Shown piece after piece: positions 6,788-13,490 of a stretch of DNA of 14,924 bases. The notes under the pieces were generated by a model that saw nothing but the letters and a program-made list of their open reading frames with translations, was not told the DNA's origin and did no database searches. Within the stretch, counting starts at the first letter, position 1. Every line of letters begins with the position of its first letter. The position numbers and the translations under genes were made by a program. The DNA lies in the NCBI GenBank assembly GCA_030539415.1, contig JAUNSE010000017.1:1-14924 (forward strand), read 5' to 3'. The DNA comes from Desulfovibrionaceae bacterium. Lineage in GTDB: Bacteria > Desulfobacterota > Desulfovibrionia > Desulfovibrionales > Desulfovibrionaceae.

Positions 6788-7927
6788 CTACTCGCCCAGC
6801 AGGGCCAGCATGGTGCACATCTTGCCGCAGGTCTCGCGCCATTCGAGATCGAGCGTGGACTCGGGCAGGATGCCGCCGCCGGCATAGAGGCGGGCGCCGC
6901 TGCGCGAGAGCTTGAGGCAGCGCAGATTGACCACCAGATGGGCGGCCATGCCGTTGTCCCACCAGCCGAGGAAGCCGGCGTAGTAGCGCCGGTCCAGGCT
7001 TTCGGTGGTGAGGATGCGCCGGCGCGCCTCCTCGCGGGGCAGGCCGCAGACGGCCGGCGTGGGATGCAGGGCCTGCACCACGTCGCGGATGGCGGCGCCG
7101 CGCTTCAGCGCGAAGTTGAAGTCCGTGCGCAGGTGCTCCACCGTGCCGGCGGGGCTGGACTTGGGGCCGTCCTCCTCGAGTTCGGCGGCGTAGGGCGTCA
7201 AGGCCTGGCGGATGTAGTCCGCCACGATGGCCTGCTCGCTGCGGTTCTTGCTGTCCCAGGGCTCGCTTGAGCCGCGGTCGTGCGTGCCGGCCAGGGCCAT
7301 GGTGGTCCAGCCGCGCATCTGGCTGCCGCTTACCAGGATTTCGGGGCTAGCGCCTATCCAGGTGCCGCAGGAGCCGTGCACGAGGGAGACCAGGGCGTCG
7401 GGATAGCGGTCGCAGGCCTTGAGGAAGATGCGTCCGGCGGAGAAGGTGCCGGGAATGTCCTGGGAGCGGGAGAGCACCAGCTTCTTGAAGGAGTTCGCGC
7501 GCAGATCGTCCAGGAAGGCCGACAGGGAGCCGGCGTAGCCGCTGTCGGGATCGCAGCTGTAGAGGCGCGTCTTCAGCTCCTCGCAGGTGGGCACGGCGAA
7601 GGGCGGCACGCAGACCTCGCGGCGGCAGGTCTCGGTGGCTGCGGCCAGGCCGTGGGCGACCTTCTGCCAGCCGCGGTAGACGAGCTCGGCCCTGATGAAC
7701 ACCACAGGATGGCCCTGTCCCTCGGCAAAGGGGCTGAGCACGAAGCCGGTGCCGGTGATGTCGGCAAAGTGCTCGCGGCAGGTTTCGCGGCTGTCCTTCT
7801 GCAGCACAAGGACGGGGTCGTGGCCCGGTTCGCGGAAGAGCGCGAAGGAAATGTCGGCGCGGACCAGCACATCGACATTGGTGACGATGGACTGGCTTTC
7901 GTTGGAGGGGGAAAGGGACTGGGACAA
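6788..7927 (-). CDS. menF: Isochorismate synthase (MenF)
   Basis: MenF converts chorismate to isochorismate. The 379-residue protein carries the chorismate-binding fold: the catalytic-base lysine in KKLVLSR (Lys149), ASPEIL near 193-198, MALAGT near 210-215, HPTPAVCG near 288-295, and the Mg-binding EWRET at 362-366. The N-terminal third is divergent, as is usual. The start is a TTG at 7927: an in-frame TGA lies five codons upstream, the next ATG falls inside the catalytic domain, and GAGGAA sits 8 nt before the TTG. Context (menD follows by 9 nt) favours menaquinone rather than siderophore synthesis. Confidence 0.93.
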   Translation of the reverse strand: MSQSLSPSNESQSIVTNVDVLVRADISFALFREPGHDPVLVLQKDSRETCREHFADITGTGFVLSPFAEGQGHPVVFIRAELVYRGWQKVAHGLAAATETCRREVCVPPFAVPTCEELKTRLYSCDPDSGYAGSLSAFLDDLRANSFKKLVLSRSQDIPGTFSAGRIFLKACDRYPDALVSLVHGSCGTWIGASPEILVSGSQMRGWTTMALAGTHDRGSSEPWDSKNRSEQAIVADYIRQALTPYAAELEEDGPKSSPAGTVEHLRTDFNFALKRGAAIRDVVQALHPTPAVCGLPREEARRRILTTESLDRRYYAGFLGWWDNGMAAHLVVNLRCLKLSRSGARLYAGGGILPESTLDLEWRETCGKMCTMLALLGE

Positions 7928-7982
7928 GGTGATGCTTCCTCAGAAAAATAACGGAAAGAGCGCGCAGGGGCCGTCCGGCCGG

Positions 7983-8432
7983 CTAGTGCTGCAGCGGTAT
8001 GATGTGGTTGAGAACGCGGGCCGTGGAGATGAGGCGCCCGGACTCTCCGTCCAGCACGTCCACGTTCCACAGATGCGTGCTGCGGCCCTCGTGGAGGAGC
8101 GTGGCCCTGCCGAGGACAAGGCCGCCCTTCGCCTTGCCGGAGACGTGGTTCGCGGTCACGGAGGCGCCCACGGGCTTGAGCGCGGGAGGGAGGCGCAGGA
8201 CCGAGCCGATGCCGGCCAGGCTTTCCTGCAGGGCCAGCATGGCGCCGCCGCTGAGATAGCCGAAAGGCTGGCAGGTGGCGTCGTCGGCAGGCATGGTGGC
8301 GCGCACCTCGCCCTCCTCTCCCTCGAAGCTGGCCGGGGAAAGAAAGGTGATGCCCAGCGTGGTCACGATGGACGGAATGGTGTTGGCCTGCCGGATGAGC
8401 TCCTCTATGTCCGGATGCGTCTGCTGGTTCAT
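7983..8432 (-). CDS. PaaI-type hotdog thioesterase, probable DHNA-CoA hydrolase (MenI role)
   Basis: The 149-residue protein is a single hotdog-fold domain: FGYLSGGAMLALQES around 57-71, with the likely catalytic Glu70, then VTANHVSGKAKGGLVLGRAT and WNVDVLDGESGRLISTARV strands. Its place directly before menF makes release of 1,4-dihydroxy-2-naphthoate from DHNA-CoA the likely reaction, the step between MenB and MenA. The usual His or Asn before GG is Ser here. The frame extends far upstream through hypD, but the ATG at 8432 is chosen because AGGAGGGG lies just before it and the protein then has normal family length. It begins 8 nt after the hypD stop. The thioesterase fold is sure; the substrate is inferred from context. 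Confidence 0.85.
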   Translation of the reverse strand: MNQQTHPDIEELIRQANTIPSIVTTLGITFLSPASFEGEEGEVRATMPADDATCQPFGYLSGGAMLALQESLAGIGSVLRLPPALKPVGASVTANHVSGKAKGGLVLGRATLLHEGRSTHLWNVDVLDGESGRLISTARVLNHIIPLQH

Positions 8433-8440
8433 GGCCCCTC

Positions 8441-9577
8441 CTAGATTGCGTACTTGTAGTAGGCCGCGCAGCTGCCCTCGGTGGAGACCATGCAGGGGCC
8501 CACGGGATCCATGGGCGTGCAGACCCTGCCGAAGAGCGGACAGGAGTTCGGGGCGATGCGGCCCTTGAGCACGTCGCCGCAGCGGCAGCCGGGGATGGAT
8601 TTCGTCTCGCGCAGGCTGACGCCCAGGCGGACCATGGCGTCCTGCTCGGCATACTCGCCCCTGAGGCGCAGGCCGGAGTCGGGAATGACGCCCAGGCCGC
8701 GCCACAGCGCGTCGCAGGGCTCGAAGACCTGCTGCATCAGGGACATGGCCATGGGATTGCCCTGTCTGGGCACGGCCCTGGGATAGGCGTTGCTGACCCT
8801 TGGCGCACCGTCGCGCAGGTCCTCGGCCAGATGGCAGAGGGCCAGGGCCATGTCGGCGGGAGTGAAGCCGCCCACGCAGGCAGGCACCTTCCATTCCGAG
8901 CTCAGGAACTCGAAGGGCTCTAGGCCGGTGACCATGCAGACATGGCCGGGCAGGAGAAAGGCGTCTATGGCCGCGTCCCTGTCGGCGAGCAGGACCTTGA
9001 GGGCAGGCGGCACCAGCTTGTGCAGGGACAGGACGCAGAAGTTCACGAGACCGCGCTGCCTCGCCGCGACCAGGGTGCCGGCCACGGTGGGCGCCGTGGT
9101 CTCGAAGCCGATGCCGATGAAGACCACGGTCCAGTCCGGATGCTCGGCCGCGATGGTCAGGGCGTCCAGAGGGGAGTAGACTATCTTCACCAGGGCGCCG
9201 TCGGCCATGGCGTGCTTCAGGCTCTCTCCGTTCGGGCCCGGGACGCGGATGAGATCGCCGAAGGTGGCGATGCACACCCTGTCCATGCGGGCCATCTCAA
9301 GAAAGGCCGCGACTTCGGAATCGTGGGTCACGCAGACCGGGCAGCCCGGTCCGGAGAGATGCACCACCCCGGCGGGCAGGAGCGAGCGCAGACCGCTCTG
9401 GAACAGGGACACCGTGTGCGTGCCGCAGACTTCCATGAAGCGCATGGTGTGGTTCGGCACGGCGTCGAGCGCCTTTTCCAGACGGTCCAGCAGGCTGCGG
9501 CAGAGCGCCGGATCCTGCATGGCGTTCTCGATGGAGGAGGCCAGGTTCTGCTCCCGGCCCGGAGGGGTTTGGGACAT
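8441..9577 (-). CDS. hypD: Hydrogenase maturation protein HypD
   Basis: HypD, with HypC, is the scaffold on which the Fe(CN)2CO group of [NiFe]-hydrogenases is assembled in the cytoplasm. The 378-residue protein has the conserved EVCGTHT (Cys51) and GPGCPVC (Cys79, Cys82), spaced as Cys41, Cys69 and Cys72 in E. coli HypD. It also has GFETTAPT, LPGHVCMVTG, and a cysteine-rich C-terminus (CRCGDVLKGRIAPNSCPL onward to GSCAAYY) that binds a [4Fe-4S] cluster. The start is the ATG at 9577, with AGGGAG about 9 nt upstream. No other hyp gene or hydrogenase structural gene is in the window; hypD lies alone between argC (36-nt gap) and the thioesterase (8-nt gap). Confidence 0.97.
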   Translation of the reverse strand: MSQTPPGREQNLASSIENAMQDPALCRSLLDRLEKALDAVPNHTMRFMEVCGTHTVSLFQSGLRSLLPAGVVHLSGPGCPVCVTHDSEVAAFLEMARMDRVCIATFGDLIRVPGPNGESLKHAMADGALVKIVYSPLDALTIAAEHPDWTVVFIGIGFETTAPTVAGTLVAARQRGLVNFCVLSLHKLVPPALKVLLADRDAAIDAFLLPGHVCMVTGLEPFEFLSSEWKVPACVGGFTPADMALALCHLAEDLRDGAPRVSNAYPRAVPRQGNPMAMSLMQQVFEPCDALWRGLGVIPDSGLRLRGEYAEQDAMVRLGVSLRETKSIPGCRCGDVLKGRIAPNSCPLFGRVCTPMDPVGPCMVSTEGSCAAYYKYAI

Positions 9578-9613
9578 GAGATGAAACTCCCTGTTGTGCG
9601 GGACTGGGGGGGA

Positions 9614-10666
9614 CTACGGCAGCAGGGGCGCCTGGCCCAGGCCGGCGGACACGGGCAGGCCGAACATCAGGTTGGCGTTGGCCAGAGCCTGGCCGGAGGC
9701 GCCGCGGCAGATGTTGTCGATGGCCGAGACAATGATGAGGCGGCCGGTTCTGGGATCTTGCACGAGGCCGATGTCGCAGAAGAGCGAGCCGCGCACGTTG
9801 CGGGTCTCGGGGAGACTGCCCTTGGCCAGCACGCGCACGAAGGGCTTGTCCTTGTAGAAGTCCCGGTAGGTCTGCCAGATCTCGTCCATGGAGGCCTCGA
9901 CGATCAGCTTCGTGTAGATGGTCGTCAGAATGCCCCTGTTCATGGGCACGAGATGGGGGTTGAAGGAGACCGTGAGCGGAGTGCCGGCCAGCAGGGAGAG
10001 CTCCTGCTCGATTTCCGGGGTGTGGCGGTGCTTGCCGAGGCCGTAGGCCTTGAAGGAGTCGTAGACCTCGCAGAAGAGCGAGGTGGTCTGCGCCTTGCGG
10101 CCGGCGCCGGAGGTGCCGGACTTGGAGTCGATGACGATGTCGGCGGAGCTCACGAGGCCCGCCTGCAGGGCGGGAGCGAGACCGAGGATGGCGGAGGTGG
10201 GGTAGCAGCCGGGATTGGCCACCAGCGTGGCCTTGGCGACCTCGGCGGCGTACAGCTCGGGCAGGCCGTAGACGGCTTTGGGCAGCAGATCCGTGCGGGT
10301 GTGGGTGACCTTGTACCAGGCCTCGTAGACATTCACGTCATGGATGCGGAAGTCCGCGGACAGGTCCACGACCCTGACGCCGAGGTCGGCCAGCTCGCCG
10401 GCCATGACCATGGCCTTGCCGTGCGGCACGGCCAGAAAGACCACGTCGCAGGCCTCGGCCACGCTCTTCGCGTTGTAGACGGAGATGACCACGTCGCTGC
10501 CGGGCAGCCCCTCAAGGAAGGGATAGAATTCGCCCAGGCGGCGGCCGGACTCCGAGCGCGAGCAGCCCATGACGAGCTCCATGCTCGGATGTGAGACAAG
10601 AAGGCGGGCCAGTTCCATGCCTGTATAGCCGGTGATGCCGACAAGGCCGACTCTGATTTTGTCCAT
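9614..10666 (-). CDS. argC: N-acetyl-gamma-glutamyl-phosphate reductase (ArgC)
   Basis: ArgC reduces N-acetylglutamyl phosphate to the semialdehyde with NADPH, the third step of arginine (ornithine) synthesis. The 350-residue protein starts MDKIRVGLVGITGYTGMELA, the nucleotide-binding loop, and has the catalytic cysteine Cys154 in NPGCYPT, plus GLGKHRHTPEIEQEL and HLVPMNRGI in the C-terminal half. I chose the ATG at 10666: it gives the usual length, and AGGA lies upstream. An ATG at 10684 would add six residues but has no clear ribosome binding site. It follows the DUF1844 gene by about 100 bp, a gap holding a GC-rich stem-loop, and precedes hypD by 36 nt. No other arg gene is present. Confidence 0.96.
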   Translation of the reverse strand: MDKIRVGLVGITGYTGMELARLLVSHPSMELVMGCSRSESGRRLGEFYPFLEGLPGSDVVISVYNAKSVAEACDVVFLAVPHGKAMVMAGELADLGVRVVDLSADFRIHDVNVYEAWYKVTHTRTDLLPKAVYGLPELYAAEVAKATLVANPGCYPTSAILGLAPALQAGLVSSADIVIDSKSGTSGAGRKAQTTSLFCEVYDSFKAYGLGKHRHTPEIEQELSLLAGTPLTVSFNPHLVPMNRGILTTIYTKLIVEASMDEIWQTYRDFYKDKPFVRVLAKGSLPETRNVRGSLFCDIGLVQDPRTGRLIIVSAIDNICRGASGQALANANLMFGLPVSAGLGQAPLLP

Positions 10667-10700
10667 GGCGTTGAAAATCCTCATGATAGATTGCGGAGAA

Positions 10701-10731
10701 CGCGGTCCCGGGCGCTGTGTCCGGGGCCGCG
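10701..10731 (-). other. GC-rich stem-loop between the DUF1844 gene and argC
   Basis: Two 5-bp stems (CGCGG with CCGCG, CCCGG with CCGGG), separated by one mismatched position, enclose a 9-nt loop in the 101-bp gap before argC. No T run follows on the minus strand, so it is not a standard terminator. It might pause polymerase or protect the mRNA end. Confidence 0.3.
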
Positions 10732-10767
10732 GTGAGTCGTTGTGCGGGCTTTTGGGATGCGTCAGTT

Positions 10768-11049
10768 CTACCTGCTCTTATCGCACAGGCAGACGTACTT
10801 CATCTTGAGCTCGTAGAGCACGCTGTCGAGCAGGCCCTTCTCGTCGCCGGTGAGGCCCTTGCGGGTCTTCTCCTCCAGCATGGAGAGGGTGTCTATGGTG
10901 TGCTTGGCCATCAGGGGATCGGCGGAGGTTTCGCCGGTGGCCGGATTCGGCACTTCGCCCAGGTTGACCAGGGCGGAGGAGGCCAGGGAGAGAACGAAGG
11001 TGGAGAAGGTTATCTCGGGCAGGGCGCCCTGCTGGGTGCTGTCGGCCAT
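10768..11049 (-). CDS. DUF1844 family protein
   Basis: The 93-residue protein belongs to the DUF1844 family: ITFSTFVLSLASSALVNLGE at about 13-32, a short acidic and proline-containing link (VPNPATGE), then AKHTIDTLSMLEEKTRKGL and a C-terminal helix ending LKMKYVCLC. No function is established for the family that I know of. The predicted helices and lack of a signal peptide suggest a small cytoplasmic protein. The start is the ATG at 11049, with AGGAG about 7 nt upstream. It begins 21 nt after the aminotransferase stop, so it is in the same operon. Two cysteines close the protein (CLC), which may be incidental. Confidence 0.88.
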   Translation of the reverse strand: MADSTQQGALPEITFSTFVLSLASSALVNLGEVPNPATGETSADPLMAKHTIDTLSMLEEKTRKGLTGDEKGLLDSVLYELKMKYVCLCDKSR

Positions 11050-11070
11050 GATGAGCTCCTGAAGGCGGGA

Positions 11071-12258
11071 CTAGTCGTGCACAAGCGGGGGCTCGACGCC
11101 GATTTCGCCCTCCAGGGCGGCGCGGTAGGAGGCCATGCCCTGTTCGAGGAAGTCGTGCGCGCCGCAGAAGCCGCCGTTGTCGATGATGGTGCGGTTGAGG
11201 GCGTACAGGCCGGCCAGAATGTCGGACCAGTCGAGCCAGCCCATGTGGGCCAGGCGCACGATGCGGCCCTTGAGGGCGTCCTGGCCGCCGGCGAGATAGG
11301 CGCCGTACTTCTCGGCGCAGTCGGCCACGATGCGGCCGCCGTCGACGCCGTCGGGCAGCAGGATGCTGGTGAGGCCCCAGGTGTAGTTGGTCCTGGCAAA
11401 GGGCGTGAGGCCCATGGCCTGCACGGCGCGGCGGGTGAGCTGGGTCAGGGCCCACTGCTTGCGGAAGACCGCGTCGAGGCCGTCGGCCAGCAGCATGTCC
11501 ATGCTGACCTTGAGGCCCTGCAGCAGATTGACGGGCGAGGTGAAGTTGGTTTCGAACTTCTCGAGCTTTTTGCGCTCGGCCGGCAGGTTGAAGTAGAAGC
11601 AGCCGGGCGTCACGTCCGCGCAGCGCTTCCAGGCCCGCTCGGACAGGGCCAGCAGGGCCAGGCCCGGAGGCAGCATCAGACCCTTCTGGGAGCCGGTGAC
11701 CAGACAGTCGATGCCCCATTCGTCCATCGGGCAGGGGCACAGGGAGACGCCGGAGACGCCGTCGACCACCAGCAGGACATCGCGGCCGGCCATCTTGGCG
11801 CCGATTTCGCGCACGGGGTGCAGCACGCCGGTGGACGTCTCGGAGAGCTGCACGAGCACGCCCCGCACATCGGGGTTCTCGTCCAGCGCGTGCTCCACGT
11901 CCTCGGGAGCGACGGCCAGGCCCCACTCCACGGTGAGCTCGAGCACTTCCAGGCCGCGGGAGGCGGCAATCTTCGTCCACCGCTCGCCGAACTTGCCGGC
12001 ATTGACGACCAGCACCTTCTCGCCCGGGGTGAAGAGGCTGTACACGGCGGCGGTCATGGCGCCGGAGCCGGAGCAGGACAGGGGCAGAACGGGCTGGCTC
12101 GTGCCGAAGAGCACCTGCAGCTTCTCCTCGCATTCGCGCAGGATGTCGTGGAAGGCGGCCTTGCGGTGATGTATCATGTCCTGGGCCAGAGCCAGGCGGA
12201 CCTCTTCGGGGAGCGGCGTGGGGCCGGGAGTCAGGAGACGGTTTTTGTTCAGAATCAT
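11071..12258 (-). CDS. Class V aminotransferase (alanine/serine-glyoxylate or phosphoserine type)
   Basis: The 395-residue protein is a PLP-dependent fold-type I enzyme of class V. It starts LLTPGPTPLPEEV, has the cofactor-phosphate loop SGSGAM at 63-68, QLSETSTG near 137-144, the PLP-contacting Asp166 in VVDGVSG, and the Schiff-base Lys192 in TGSQKGLMLPPG. Related proteins act as alanine- or serine-glyoxylate transaminases, and the MJ0959 group supplies phosphoserine aminotransferase activity where normal SerC is missing. The exact substrate cannot be told here. The ATG at 12258 overlaps the stop of the upstream methyltransferase (ATGA), with AAGGA about 8 nt upstream, so translation is probably coupled. 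The DUF1844 gene follows. Confidence 0.9.
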   Translation of the reverse strand: MILNKNRLLTPGPTPLPEEVRLALAQDMIHHRKAAFHDILRECEEKLQVLFGTSQPVLPLSCSGSGAMTAAVYSLFTPGEKVLVVNAGKFGERWTKIAASRGLEVLELTVEWGLAVAPEDVEHALDENPDVRGVLVQLSETSTGVLHPVREIGAKMAGRDVLLVVDGVSGVSLCPCPMDEWGIDCLVTGSQKGLMLPPGLALLALSERAWKRCADVTPGCFYFNLPAERKKLEKFETNFTSPVNLLQGLKVSMDMLLADGLDAVFRKQWALTQLTRRAVQAMGLTPFARTNYTWGLTSILLPDGVDGGRIVADCAEKYGAYLAGGQDALKGRIVRLAHMGWLDWSDILAGLYALNRTIIDNGGFCGAHDFLEQGMASYRAALEGEIGVEPPLVHD

Positions 12259-13490
12259 TGTTGTTGTCCTTGCTGCGTGTCGTCCCTGCCGGGGCGGTTA
12301 TGCGGGCGGGCCTGGCGCGCGCACTGCACGATCAGGCACTTGAGATAGGCGGTTTCCGGCATGGCGCAGTGCACCGGGTGGTCCGGGCCCTGCCTGCCGG
12401 CCGCGAGCAGACGGGGGAGCGCGCCGAGCCTGGCCGAGGCCTGGGAGACGCAGCCGCGCAGATCGTCCGCTGAAAGAAGCTGGGAGCAGGAGCTGGTCAC
12501 AAGCAGCCCTCCGTCGCGCACGAGCTGCATGCCCAGGTAGTTGAGGCGGCGGTAGGCGTTGAGGCCTTCCTTGTAGTCCCTGCGGCGCTTGATGAAGGCC
12601 GGGGGATCGATGCTGACCACGTCGAAGGTGCGGCCCGCGTCGCGCAGCTCCTTGAGCGCGTCGAAGGCGTCTCCGCAGACGGTCTCGCAGCCGCCGCCGG
12701 AATTGGCGCGATGGTTCCTCTCCGCGAAGGAGAGGGCTTTTGCCGAGGCGTCCAGATAGACGACCGAGGAGGCGCCGGCCCGGGCGGCGGCAACGCCGAA
12801 GCCGCCGGCGTAGGAGAAGGCGTCCAGCACGTCCCTGCCGCGGCAGAGGGAGGCGGTCAGGCGGTGATTGTCGCGCTGATCGTAGAACCAGCCGGTTTTC
12901 TGGCCCTCGCGGCCGGGCACGAGGTAGACGCAGCCGTTCTCGAGCACCTCCAGCTCCTCGGGCACCGGTCCCTCGAAGACGCGCCCGCCGGTTTCAAGCC
13001 CCTCCAGGACGCGGGAGCCGGCCGTGTCGTCCCAGAGGACGGAGGCGGGATGCACCAGCTCGTCGAGAATCCCGCGCACCAGATCCCTGCGCCGCTCCAT
13101 GGCCAGCGTGGTCACCTGGCAGGCCAGATGGCTGCCGTAGCGGTCCACCACAAGGCCCGGCAGAAAGTCGCCCTCGCCGAAGGCCAGGCGGAAGTAGGGG
13201 CTGTCGAACAGGCGCTCGCGCAGGGAGAGGGCGTCCGTCAGCCGCTCGCGCAGAAGATCCGCGTCCAGGGGGCGCTTCTCGCGCGAGTAGACGCGGGCGC
13301 AGATGAGGGAGTGGGGATTGACGCAGGCAGAGCCCAGAAAGGCTCCGCGCGCGTCGGTGACGGCAGCCTCCTCGCCGGGCTCGAAGGCGGTCAGGGGCGT
13401 GTGCGCCGTGTCCACCTCGTTGGAGAAAACCCACAGATGCCCCGCCCTGATGCGGCGGTCCTCGCTGCGGCGAAGCTTCAGAATCTTCAT
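12255..13490 (-). CDS. rlmI: RlmI-type class I SAM-dependent 23S rRNA (cytosine-5-)-methyltransferase
   Basis: The protein is predicted to methylate a cytosine of 23S rRNA at C5 (C1962 for E. coli RlmI). The 411 residues show an N-terminal PUA-like RNA-binding domain with RAGHLWVFSNEV at 15-26, the middle segment GQKTGWFYDQRDNHR at 196-210, SAM-binding motif DAFSYAGGFG at 223-232, DPPAFIK at 295-301, and the cysteine-containing SCS at 334-336. After ETAYLK the chain carries about 25 extra, Gln- and Arg-rich residues. The start is the ATG at 13490 (ATGA overlap with the upstream stop, AAGGAGG upstream); the frame is open further upstream, but that part lies inside the previous gene. The family is sure, the precise target base less so. 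Confidence 0.88.
   Translation of the reverse strand: MKILKLRRSEDRRIRAGHLWVFSNEVDTAHTPLTAFEPGEEAAVTDARGAFLGSACVNPHSLICARVYSREKRPLDADLLRERLTDALSLRERLFDSPYFRLAFGEGDFLPGLVVDRYGSHLACQVTTLAMERRRDLVRGILDELVHPASVLWDDTAGSRVLEGLETGGRVFEGPVPEELEVLENGCVYLVPGREGQKTGWFYDQRDNHRLTASLCRGRDVLDAFSYAGGFGVAAARAGASSVVYLDASAKALSFAERNHRANSGGGCETVCGDAFDALKELRDAGRTFDVVSIDPPAFIKRRRDYKEGLNAYRRLNYLGMQLVRDGGLLVTSSCSQLLSADDLRGCVSQASARLGALPRLLAAGRQGPDHPVHCAMPETAYLKCLIVQCARQARPHNRPGRDDTQQGQQQ

Noticed and set aside
7928..7982. GGCC-rich stem between the thioesterase gene and menF as terminator
   Set aside because: The stem is four to five base pairs and the T run lies about 20 nt away, not directly after it.
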